A stretch of DNA of 64,000 nucleotides from positions 458,935-522,934 of the forward strand of contig CBDATE010000018.1 in the NCBI GenBank assembly GCA_965199815.1, given 5' to 3'. A program made the position numbers and the translations under genes. Source of the DNA: Azotimanducus sp965199815 (lineage in GTDB: Bacteria; Pseudomonadota; Gammaproteobacteria; Pseudomonadales; Azotimanducaceae). Below, one piece after another: positions 49,462 through 57,809 of the stretch (positions are counted from its first letter, which is position 1; every line of letters starts with the position of its first letter). A model generated the notes under the pieces. The model was given only the letters and a program-made list of their open reading frames with translations. It was not told the origin of the DNA and did no database searches.

Positions 49462-50152
49462 ACGAATAACACTCCTGCTTGCGTGGTTGTTACTGTGCGT
49501 GTGTGTCGTGAACTCGAGCTACGCCGACGCTCACACGCGGGTTGCGCGAACGGTTCTCGTATTCGGGGACAGTCTCAGCGCGAGCTACGGGTTGCCCAGC
49601 GAACGGAGCGGCTGGGTGTCGTTGCTCGCCGAGCGGGTTGCCGAACGCTGGCCATCCTATCAGGTCGTTAACGAGAGTGTCTCCGGTGAAACCACTGGCG
49701 GAGGTCTGGCGCGCTTGCCTGGGGTGCTCGGCAGACATGAGCCACAGGTGCTTGTGCTGGAACTCGGCGGCAATGATGCCCTGAGAGGCTATTCGATCGC
49801 GGCCGCCCACGAGAATCTGTACACCATGGCGCGCCTCGCTCGCACGAAGGGCGCCGAGGTGATTGTTGCGGGCATGATGGTGCCGCCCAATTACGGGCCG
49901 AGATATTCACGCGCATTCGCCGGAATCTTCACGCGCGTTGCCGAGGAGACGAACAGCCACCTGATTCCGTTCCTGCTCGAGGGCATCGCCACGAACCCTG
50001 CTCTCATGCAGTCCGACGGCATACATCCCAACGCCGAGGCTCAGCCATTGATTCTGGACATCGTGTGGGGCGCGCTTGTGCCCGTGCTGGAATCGGGGCA
50101 GTCGCGAGCACCGAGCGCTTCGCCTGATGCGCCTGATGCACCTGATTCGTGA
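49436..50152 (+). CDS. tesA: Multifunctional acyl-CoA thioesterase I / arylesterase TesA
   Basis: SGNH/GDSL hydrolase of the periplasm, 238 residues. Signal peptide MNSLAIIFKRITLLLAWLLL...YADA. Catalytic blocks: FGDSLSASYG (nucleophile Ser), block III GGNDALRGY and DGIHPNAEAQ (Asp and His). The C-terminus has a low-complexity tail of SPDAPDAPDS. The 5' end overlaps ybbA by about 26 bases, and the 3' end overlaps the opposite-strand trhO gene by 112 bases. Confidence 0.93.
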   Translation: MNSLAIIFKRITLLLAWLLLCVCVVNSSYADAHTRVARTVLVFGDSLSASYGLPSERSGWVSLLAERVAERWPSYQVVNESVSGETTGGGLARLPGVLGRHEPQVLVLELGGNDALRGYSIAAAHENLYTMARLARTKGAEVIVAGMMVPPNYGPRYSRAFAGIFTRVAEETNSHLIPFLLEGIATNPALMQSDGIHPNAEAQPLILDIVWGALVPVLESGQSRAPSASPDAPDAPDS

Positions 50153-50907
50153 TGTTTCGCGGTGATGCGCGCCCCGTCAAGCTGATAGTTGCCGTCCTCG
50201 AGCCCCCTGGTGAGGCTCACCCGGCCATCAAACACGAAGCACTCGCCGTGAAATTGCTGCTGCTCCTCGGGGACGGCCTGCAGATAGGCGAGTATGCCGC
50301 CGGCAAGCTGATACACCTGCTCGAATCCCCTGTCGAGCAGCAGCTGCGCCGCCCGCTCACAACGTATGCCGCCGGTGCAATAGAGCGCGACGGGCGTACA
50401 GTGGTTCTCCGCGTCGAGGTGTGAATCGACATAGTCGGCAAAATCCGTGAAGCACTCGATTCCGGGCTGCTCGGCGCGTCCGAAGCGGCCTATGTCGATC
50501 TCGTACTGATTGCGCACATCGATCAATCGTACGCCCGGCGTGTCAACAAGCGCATTGAATGCCTGCGGTGCCACATGGGTGCCCGCAGCACTCGGCAAGC
50601 CGTCGGGTTCTACCCCGCTGGTGACCAGTTCCGGCCGCAAGCGCACTTTCAACTGTCTGAAGGGCGCTGTGGTTGCGTGTGTGCGTGAACGCCGCATCTG
50701 GCCCTCGAGCCCGAGTCCGGCAATCTCCTGCAAGAAGGCATCAAGCTCTGTCGGTGCGCCGCACATGGACCAGTTCAGCCCCTCGCGCGCCACCGTCAGG
50801 GTACCGAGCAGGTTCGAATCGACAAGCGCCTCTCGCAGCCTGTCTGCAAGCTCGGCAGGCCGGGGCAGTGACGCGAGCAGATAGCCGCTATCGACCAGCA
50901 TCGACAT
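50041..50907 (-). CDS. trhO: Rhodanese-domain tRNA uridine hydroxylase TrhO (YceA)
   Basis: Enzyme for 5-hydroxyuridine formation at position 34 of some tRNAs. About 288 residues from ATG 50907 (ATG 50901 also possible). The N-terminal acylphosphatase-like domain has LLGTLTVAREGLNWSMCG (usually INGTIAG; here changed). The rhodanese domain carries RLIDVRNQYEIDIGRF and the active-site loop ALYCTGGIRCERAAQLL with the catalytic cysteine. The start overlaps the end of bolA by about 20 bases, suggesting a two-gene operon. Confidence 0.9.
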   Translation of the reverse strand: MSMLVDSGYLLASLPRPAELADRLREALVDSNLLGTLTVAREGLNWSMCGAPTELDAFLQEIAGLGLEGQMRRSRTHATTAPFRQLKVRLRPELVTSGVEPDGLPSAAGTHVAPQAFNALVDTPGVRLIDVRNQYEIDIGRFGRAEQPGIECFTDFADYVDSHLDAENHCTPVALYCTGGIRCERAAQLLLDRGFEQVYQLAGGILAYLQAVPEEQQQFHGECFVFDGRVSLTRGLEDGNYQLDGARITAKHHESGASGASGEALGARDCPDSSTGTSAPHTMSRING

Positions 50908-51229
50908 TCCCGGAGGAACCCCGGTTCGCGCCTGCACAGGGCGGTGTGCTTCTGGTGCGCGCCTCCCGTGCATGCCATTCGTCCGGCGTGTAGGTGTTGA
51001 TCGCCAGGGCGTGTACCCCGCCGGCAAGCTCATCTTCGAGGCATCGGTTGACGGCGCGATGTCGGGCCAGCAGGGATTCGCCGCAAAAAGCCTCGCTGAT
51101 CACGGTCACGCGGAAGTGTGATTCGGCACCCGCCCGGCCCCGGTGTCCGGCGCTTTCATCCACAACATCGAGATGCACGGGGTCGAAGGCATCCCGAAGC
51201 CGCTCACAGATTCTTTCGCGCGTGTTCAT
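50888..51229 (-). CDS. bolA: BolA family protein
   Basis: 113 residues from ATG 51229. The BolA/KH-like fold shows SHFRVTVISEAFCGESLLARHRAVNRCL followed by GGVHALAINTYTPDEW, the conserved helix-turn and last strand; the histidine in GGVHALA is a [2Fe-2S] ligand with monothiol glutaredoxins. BolA proteins link iron-sulphur status and stress-dependent gene control. It is divergent from the short-chain dehydrogenase gene and overlaps trhO downstream. Confidence 0.92.
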   Translation of the reverse strand: MNTRERICERLRDAFDPVHLDVVDESAGHRGRAGAESHFRVTVISEAFCGESLLARHRAVNRCLEDELAGGVHALAINTYTPDEWHAREARTRSTPPCAGANRGSSGNVDAGR

Positions 51230-51324
51230 GGGCGTACACTCTACACTGCCATGTCGCTCATCCGGCCTCTCGCGACAGCCATTGGTGCACAATGTTCGCT
51301 CACGCAGCAGAGGTTCGGGCAGCA

Positions 51325-52098
51325 ATGAATTTTCCGCTTCCATACATTTCGACCGATCTCGACGGGCAGACTGCCCTGATCACCGGCACTACTTCGGGAT
51401 TGGGGTACAGATTCGCCAAGGTGCTGGCCAAGTGCGGTGCCAGGGTCGTGCTCACCGGCAGACGTGCGCCGAGGCTCGAGGAGTTGGCCGAAGAAATCCG
51501 CGCCGCTGGCGGTGTCGCCCTGCCGCTCACGCTCGATGTCAATGACGATGCCAATCTGATGGATGTGGTCGAGCGGGCCGAAACGGAACTCGGGCCAGTC
51601 ACCATTCTGGTGAACAACGCGGGTATTGCCGATGCCGAGCGCGCCACGCGCATGTCGCCCGAGTTCATCGATCTGGTGCTTGGCACCAATCTGCGCTCGC
51701 CCTTCATCCTTTCCTGCGAGATCGCACGACGCCTGATCAAGCATCAGCTTCCCGGGCGCATCGTGAACCTTTCCTCGGTCACCGCCTTCAACTACGACGG
51801 CAATGGTGCCGCGCTCTATTCGATTACCAAGGCGGCCGTGGCACGCATGACCGAAGCCCTGTCGGTTGAATGGCGCGGGTACAACATCAATGTCAATTGC
51901 ATCGCGCCCGGGGCCTTCGAGTCGGAGATGATGGATGCCATGCAGGCGCGTGTCGGGCAACTCGCACCACACATGCCGCGCAAACGCATCGGGCATCCGG
52001 CGCAGCTTGATTCCACGCTGCTCTATCTCGTCTCGCCGGCTTCGGAAGCGGTTACCGGCGCGGTGCTGCTGGTCGATGACGGGCAGAGCGCCAAGTAG
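51325..52098 (+). CDS. Short-chain dehydrogenase/reductase (SDR)
   Basis: 257 residues, NAD(P)-dependent. Classic motifs: TALITGTTSGLGYRFAK (TGxxxGxG cofactor site), LVNNAGIA (NNAG), NLSSVTAF (catalytic Ser), YSITKAAVARM (YxxxK) and NCIAPGAFESEM. C-terminus GAVLLVDDGQSAK is as in FabG-like members. Start ATG 51325 chosen since an earlier ATG (51292) adds unconserved residues. Substrate not readable. The following ABC exporter is 64 bases downstream. Confidence 0.93.
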   Translation: MNFPLPYISTDLDGQTALITGTTSGLGYRFAKVLAKCGARVVLTGRRAPRLEELAEEIRAAGGVALPLTLDVNDDANLMDVVERAETELGPVTILVNNAGIADAERATRMSPEFIDLVLGTNLRSPFILSCEIARRLIKHQLPGRIVNLSSVTAFNYDGNGAALYSITKAAVARMTEALSVEWRGYNINVNCIAPGAFESEMMDAMQARVGQLAPHMPRKRIGHPAQLDSTLLYLVSPASEAVTGAVLLVDDGQSAK

Positions 52099-52162
52099 CC
52101 TGTCATCACACTCGGGCAATACACACATGTATGGAACAGCGCATGTTTCCTGAGCAGGATCA

Positions 52163-53938
52163 ATGGATGAACTGATTGATCGCAAAATCAGCCGCAAGGT
52201 CTCCACGCTGCGATCCGCACTGCCCTTCCTGAAGCCCTACAAGAAACAGCTCGCCGGGGCGATCTGTGCACTCGTCCTCACCTCTCTGGTCACGCTCATG
52301 TTCGGGCAGGGCTTGCGCATTCTGGTGGATCAGGGGTTTTCTTCGCAGGCATCGGTGCAGCTGCTCGGCATGGCCATTCTGGTGTTCCTGGGCCTGGCCT
52401 GTCTGCTCGCGCTCGGTACCTTTGTGCGCTTCTATCTGGTCACTTCGGTTGGCGAGCGCGCTGCTGCGGACATACGCAACAAGGTGTTCGCGCATGTGGT
52501 GCGGCTGCATCCGGGCTTTTTCGATACCAATCGCGCCAGCGAGATCCAGTCCCGCATCACCACGGATACCACGCTGGTGCAAACCGTCATCGGATCGTCC
52601 GCGTCGGTCGCCTTGCGCAACCTCTTCATCCTCGTTGGCGGCGTACTGCTGATGCTGGTGTCGAGCCTCAAGCTGTCTCTGATGGTGCTGATTTCGGCAC
52701 CTCTGGCAGTGGGTTCCATATTGATATTCGGGCGCCGTGTGCGCGGTCTGTCACGCGACAGTCAGACCGGTCTGGCACGAGTGGGCAGCCAGGTCAGCGA
52801 GTCGCTGGGCAACATCAAGGTGGTGCAGGCGAATCGCCGCGAAGCGCTGGACAGCGAGAGGTTCGCATCCAGGGTACAGGCCGCGCTGGATATTGCGCTG
52901 GTGCGTGTACGGGTGCGCGCCATGCTCATCGCGCTGGTCATGCTGGTGGTGTTCGGTGCCTTCGCGCTCATGCTGTGGGTCGGTGGCCAGGATGTCCTGC
53001 TCGGCAATACCAGCGCCGGCGAACTGGCCGCCTTCGTGTTCTATGCCTTCATGGTGGCTGGGTCGGTGGGTGCGATCAGTGAAGTCCTGAGCGAGTTGCA
53101 GCGTGCCGCCGGTGCCATGGAGCGCCTGCTGGAACTGCTGGCGAGCGAGGCGGAGATTCGCGACCCACCAATACCGAAAATCCTGACGGCCCCCGGCAAG
53201 GTGCGGGTAGAGGTCGAGCAGCTCGGGTTTCGCTATGAAACCCGAGCGGATGTCGAGGTGCTGCGAGCTCTCTCGTTCGAGGTTGCGGCGGGCGAGCAGA
53301 TCGCCATCGTCGGGCCTTCGGGAGCCGGCAAATCGACCCTGTTCGACCTGCTGTTGAGGTTCTATGATCCCACCGAGGGACGCATCTGCATCAATGGCAT
53401 CGACCTGCGCGAACTCGAGCTCGCGCACCTGCGCGCCCGCATCGCTCTGGTACCGCAAATGCCGGTGCTGTTTTCTGGCAGCATCGCCGAGAACATCGCC
53501 TATGCGCGCCCGGATGCCAGCGACCGGGAGGTGCGTGAGGCCGCACAGGCCGCGCACGTCACGGCCTTTGCCGGGGCGCTGCCGGACGGGCTCGAAACGG
53601 AGGTCGGCGAGGGAGGCACACAGCTTTCCGGCGGCCAGCGGCAACGGGTGGCGGTGGCGCGCGCCATGCTCAAGCGGCCAGGTCTGCTGCTTCTCGACGA
53701 AGCCACCAGCGCACTTGATGCCGAGAGTGAGTTTCTTGTTCAGCAGGCGCTCTCGCGCCTGACCGAATCCTGCACCAGCATGGTGATCGCACATCGACTC
53801 GCGACGGTTCGCGATGCCCGCCGCATACTGCTGTTCGAGTCCGGCGCGCTGCTCGATTCAGGTTCTCATGATGAGTTGAATGGTCGCAGCGAACTGTACG
53901 CGCGGCTGGCGCGCCTGCAGTTTCGTCAGGCCGCCTGA
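52163..53938 (+). CDS. MsbA-like ABC exporter (fused permease and ATPase)
   Basis: Half-transporter of 591 residues in the inner membrane. Six membrane helices in residues about 25-310, then an ATPase domain with GPSGAGKSTLFDLLL (Walker A), LSGGQRQRVAVARAML (signature), LLLLDEATSALDAES (Walker B) and IAHRLATV (switch His). The best fit is the MsbA/lipid or drug exporter branch (LPFLKPYKKQLAGAI at the N-terminus). Substrate unknown. AGGAT precedes the ATG. Confidence 0.92.
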   Translation: MDELIDRKISRKVSTLRSALPFLKPYKKQLAGAICALVLTSLVTLMFGQGLRILVDQGFSSQASVQLLGMAILVFLGLACLLALGTFVRFYLVTSVGERAAADIRNKVFAHVVRLHPGFFDTNRASEIQSRITTDTTLVQTVIGSSASVALRNLFILVGGVLLMLVSSLKLSLMVLISAPLAVGSILIFGRRVRGLSRDSQTGLARVGSQVSESLGNIKVVQANRREALDSERFASRVQAALDIALVRVRVRAMLIALVMLVVFGAFALMLWVGGQDVLLGNTSAGELAAFVFYAFMVAGSVGAISEVLSELQRAAGAMERLLELLASEAEIRDPPIPKILTAPGKVRVEVEQLGFRYETRADVEVLRALSFEVAAGEQIAIVGPSGAGKSTLFDLLLRFYDPTEGRICINGIDLRELELAHLRARIALVPQMPVLFSGSIAENIAYARPDASDREVREAAQAAHVTAFAGALPDGLETEVGEGGTQLSGGQRQRVAVARAMLKRPGLLLLDEATSALDAESEFLVQQALSRLTESCTSMVIAHRLATVRDARRILLFESGALLDSGSHDELNGRSELYARLARLQFRQAA

Positions 53939-54075
53939 GCATGTTCACGGGCCGCTTCAGGACAACGACCGCCTGTCCATGGTGTAACCTTGCATATCCC
54001 GCATCGTGCCCGCACACCCTGTGTGACCTGGCCCGATTTATCATGTGTTCGAATCGATAGTTACAGGAGAAATGA

Positions 54076-55242
54076 GTGGATTTTCAACTTGATGAGGATC
54101 ATCGCCTGCTGAAGGAGACCGTGGACCGGTTTGTTGACGATCACCTTGTTCCTCTGGAACCGAAAGTGCTCGCGCGCGAGGCATCGGGCGCAGCGGCCTC
54201 GCTGAGCGATGAGGAACTGTCGCCCCTGCATGACATATGCCGCGAGCTTGGCCTCTGGGGTCTTGATGTGCCGGAAGCCCTCGGCGGCGCAGACTTGCCC
54301 GCGCTGGCCATGACTTTCGTCAATGAGGCCACTGGCCGCACCGTCACGCCCTTCACTTTTCCGCCCGACTCGCCCAACCTGCACATGCTGCTCGAAACGG
54401 CGAGCGAGATGCAGCGCAAGCAGTACCTTGATCCCTATGCGCGCGGCGAGATCGCGTCAGCCATAGCGATTTCCGAGCCCGGCGCTGGCGCAGATCCGGC
54501 GCATATGGTGACTCGTGCAGTGCGCGACGGCGATGATTGGGTCATCAATGGTCGCAAGATCTGGGTCAGCCGAGTGCCCGAATCCGCCTTCACGATTGTC
54601 ATGGCGGTAACCGACCCGGAGAAAGGCTCGCGCGGCGGCATTACGGCGTTCATTGTCGAGCGGGATACGCCGGGCTTCGTGATCGAGCGCGAAATTCCGA
54701 TGATCGGCGGCGCACGTACCTACGAACTCGTATTCGAGGATTTGCGTGTGTCTGATGCCCTGCGCCTCGGTGCGGAAGGCGAGGGCTTCGCGCCCATGCA
54801 AAGGCGACTCATGGTCAGGCGGTTGCAGATGGGTGCCTGGTGCATTGGCATGGCCGAGCGCGCACTCAAGGAGCTGTGTCAGCACGCCGATCAGCGGGTG
54901 ACCTTTGGCGAGCGACTTGCCGACCGACAGTCGGTGCAGTGGTGGATTGCCGATGCCGCGACGCGCATTCATGCTCTGAGACTCATGGTGCAGGAGGCGG
55001 CGTGGAAACAGGATCAGGGGGTGGATGTACGCGTCGAGGCGAGCATGGTCAAGGTGTATGGCACCGAATTGGCGAGTGAGGTCGTGGACCACGGGATGCA
55101 GGCGCTCGGTGCCATGGGCATGGCCAAGGAGACGCCCCTGCAACTCATGGCGGCGGAGCTGCGCACCATGCGCATCTACGAAGGCCCGAACGAGGTGCAT
55201 CGCTGGGTGGTGTCGAAACGGACCCTGCCGAAGTATCTGTAG
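54076..55242 (+). CDS. Acyl-CoA dehydrogenase family protein
   Basis: 388 residues, FAD-dependent. GTG start at 54076, supported by ACAGGAGAA upstream; a nearby ATG is out of frame. Domain order is as expected: N-terminal helices, a beta domain with AIAISEPGAGADP and WVINGRKIWVSR, and the C-terminal helical domain with YGTELASEVVDHGMQALGAMG and RIYEGPNEVHRWVV. Substrate likely a CoA thioester, chain length unknown. This is the last backbone-type gene; the defence genes start 12 bases after its stop. Confidence 0.93.
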   Translation: MDFQLDEDHRLLKETVDRFVDDHLVPLEPKVLAREASGAAASLSDEELSPLHDICRELGLWGLDVPEALGGADLPALAMTFVNEATGRTVTPFTFPPDSPNLHMLLETASEMQRKQYLDPYARGEIASAIAISEPGAGADPAHMVTRAVRDGDDWVINGRKIWVSRVPESAFTIVMAVTDPEKGSRGGITAFIVERDTPGFVIEREIPMIGGARTYELVFEDLRVSDALRLGAEGEGFAPMQRRLMVRRLQMGAWCIGMAERALKELCQHADQRVTFGERLADRQSVQWWIADAATRIHALRLMVQEAAWKQDQGVDVRVEASMVKVYGTELASEVVDHGMQALGAMGMAKETPLQLMAAELRTMRIYEGPNEVHRWVVSKRTLPKYL

Positions 55243-55254
55243 GGAGGGGAGCTC

Positions 55255-57735
55255 ATGCAAACCAAGCGAATTAAATTCCTGGACTTACTCAATGGAGACC
55301 GCCAGTATGTAGTGCCGCTTTGGCAGCGCCGCTACTGTTGGCGCAAGTCGGACATCGTGCGGCTGGTTGATGACCTGCTGGCCATCGCCGAGGCAGGAGA
55401 AGATGCCTCGCATTATGCGGGTACCTTGCTGACCTTTCGGGAACCTGAACGCGGCGGGACTGCCGAAACTTCCTGTATTGTTGATGGTCAGCAGCGGCTC
55501 ACCACGGTGAGCATCCTGCTCGCCAGTATTGCCGGGAAACTGGAGCGTGAAGGCCCCTGTGATTCTTGGACTGGAGAAATGGTTCAACGCTACTTGACCA
55601 ACCCGCCCATGTATCCCGAGCAACCACGCAAGCTCAAGCTACAAAGCGCCGATGATGATGAGTACAGTGCTGGTCTTGGGGGTACACCCCGAGGCTCTGG
55701 TGCCGTGAAGCAGGCTTGGAACCATGCGAGTTGTCTTGTAAACGACAGCGATACCAAACGATTACTTGATGGTCTTAACCATTTGGAAGTGGTAAGTATT
55801 GAGCTTGAGCCACCCAAAGATGACCCTCAGCAGATATTCGAGAGCCTGAACGCTACTGGCCGTCCGCTCACCGAGAGCGAGAAGGTGAAGAATTGGTTGT
55901 TGATCGGCTTGCCCGAAGGTGAGCAGCGCGAATTGTACGACCGCTACTGGCGCGCTATTGAAGATGCACTCGATGCACACTATTCCAGCGATCGGATCGA
56001 CAACTTTCTGCGCGATTTCATGCGCTGGCGTACGGGCAAGAAACTGCGAACTGAAGAAACCTATGAGCAGATTCGGCGTTGGGCTTTGAAGGATGAGCTC
56101 GCAGGAGATCGCCCGGCACTGTGCCGCGAGTTCGCGCGCCTTGCCAAGCTCTACGGTGTGCTGACCGGTACGGCGGGACCGCATCCTGACAACAGGGTCG
56201 AAACCGAGCTCAGACACCTTCGCGCGTTGGGTATTGATGTCCACAGGCCACTGACGCTGCGGCTGCTCGACGAAGCCTCGAACGAGGAATCGACGCTTGT
56301 CTCGAACAAGGATCTGGCAAGGGCACTGGCGTACATCTCGAGCTGGTTGACGCGCCTCTGGTTGGCAGGTCGACCGACAAATGGGACGAACACGGCTATA
56401 GCAGAGCTTGCACATGGGCCTGGACCGACTGCAGAAGACGACTATGCGGAATACTGGCTTGAACGCATCATTCGCTTGCGACACCGACGCATTGGTGCCC
56501 CGAGCGATCAGCAGGTCCGGGAGGGTATTCGCACACGCAAGGCCTATGGCGGTAGCGCTACCCGCTCGGCATCCGCCGTGCTTTGTGCCCTGATGGAATA
56601 TGAACATCCGGGAGAGGCACCCGACCGGCAACGTCTCACGCTCGAACATGTGATGCCGAAAACACTGACCGACGAGTGGAAAGGGGACCTCGGCGAAGAT
56701 GCAGAAGATGTGCACAGGCAATACCGGGATGTTCTGGCTAATCTGACCCTGAGCGGCGATGTGGTGAACTCCAAACTCGGCGCACGTCCATTCGCTGTCA
56801 AGAAAGATACATATCGCAACAGTGCGGTGGGCATGACGAGACATCTCGCCGAGGAAGACAAGTGGAACAAGGATGTGCTCAACCGGCGTGCCGACGACCT
56901 TGCGGACCGAGCGCTTGAACGCTGGCCGTGGCCGCATGAGGGTACCGCTGGGGATGAAGACCTGAACGCGCTTCGCTGGCGAATAGACGAAGGTGAATGG
57001 CAGTTCGAGCGTAGTCGTGGTCAGATGTTACTGAACGTGGTTGCAGCACTTCTGAGCCGACATCCGGCCAATGCCGACAAGTTGCAGGGAGAGGCGCAGA
57101 GCAGCAGCATCCATCCATCGAGCCGCTATCCGCCGGGGAGCCGTAACGGGTCGCATATCATGCGCGCCGTTCCGGGGCACCCCGAGTGGGTAATGCATCC
57201 TCAGGCACACGACCACGAGAGTGCGGCGAGGCGATGCCAAAGGTTCGGCGAGCGTTGTGGTGTGAAGGTGCAGGTTGAGATTTTGCCAGAGGGCGCTGAC
57301 TTGACTGAGAGGTTCTGGAGATGCCTCAAGGAGACGACCGGAGGCGTACCGGGGCAGACAGACCGCTGGCGCCGAGGACAACAGCTCACAGAGCCTTGCA
57401 ACGCATTCGGTGACCGGATTGGCTTGCAGGTTGGAGACGCTGACTCACTGTGGCTCTTCGTCCGGGCGGGCGGTGACAATGCCGCTGCGAACACGGCGCG
57501 AATGCGCCGCCTGTCGCATCTCATTCATCGCGAGATGGCCGATCAGTGGCTGTCCGATGATTTGGAGTCGCAGAGCAGTGACGGCAGGAGCTTGCGCGTA
57601 CAGCGCGAATGGAACCGCGACGACGAAGGTGAATGGGCGGAAGCCTGCCAGTGGCTTCAGGACCAATACGAGCGACTGCGCCTGATTCTGACGGGCGCGG
57701 AATATGAACAACGGGACGAATACATGTTTGGTTGA
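55255..57735 (+). CDS. GmrSD-like DUF262/DUF1524 protein
   Basis: 826 residues. DUF262 (ParB-like/NTPase) region: QYVVPLWQRRYCWRKSDI, IVDGQQRLTTVSILLASI and FESLNATGRPLTESEKVKNWLL. DUF1524 (HNH-like nuclease) region: LTLEHVMPKTLTDEW, with the His expected to bind metal, and LANLTLSGDVVNSKLGARPF. A further 220 or so residues (from about residue 600) with WVMHPQAHDHES and tryptophan-rich helices look like a DUF4268-type extension. GmrSD proteins cut DNA with glucosylated hydroxymethylcytosine; here specificity is unknown. AGGGAGG precedes the ATG. It begins a three-gene same-strand defence module. Confidence 0.88.
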   Translation: MQTKRIKFLDLLNGDRQYVVPLWQRRYCWRKSDIVRLVDDLLAIAEAGEDASHYAGTLLTFREPERGGTAETSCIVDGQQRLTTVSILLASIAGKLEREGPCDSWTGEMVQRYLTNPPMYPEQPRKLKLQSADDDEYSAGLGGTPRGSGAVKQAWNHASCLVNDSDTKRLLDGLNHLEVVSIELEPPKDDPQQIFESLNATGRPLTESEKVKNWLLIGLPEGEQRELYDRYWRAIEDALDAHYSSDRIDNFLRDFMRWRTGKKLRTEETYEQIRRWALKDELAGDRPALCREFARLAKLYGVLTGTAGPHPDNRVETELRHLRALGIDVHRPLTLRLLDEASNEESTLVSNKDLARALAYISSWLTRLWLAGRPTNGTNTAIAELAHGPGPTAEDDYAEYWLERIIRLRHRRIGAPSDQQVREGIRTRKAYGGSATRSASAVLCALMEYEHPGEAPDRQRLTLEHVMPKTLTDEWKGDLGEDAEDVHRQYRDVLANLTLSGDVVNSKLGARPFAVKKDTYRNSAVGMTRHLAEEDKWNKDVLNRRADDLADRALERWPWPHEGTAGDEDLNALRWRIDEGEWQFERSRGQMLLNVVAALLSRHPANADKLQGEAQSSSIHPSSRYPPGSRNGSHIMRAVPGHPEWVMHPQAHDHESAARRCQRFGERCGVKVQVEILPEGADLTERFWRCLKETTGGVPGQTDRWRRGQQLTEPCNAFGDRIGLQVGDADSLWLFVRAGGDNAAANTARMRRLSHLIHREMADQWLSDDLESQSSDGRSLRVQREWNRDDEGEWAEACQWLQDQYERLRLILTGAEYEQRDEYMFG

Positions 57736-57809
57736 GGGGTGATCGTCCGCACTCGAAGTGTTGGAGATGCTCGGCTGCTGAACTCCTGTTTGTAGCGATT
57801 TGATCGGGA

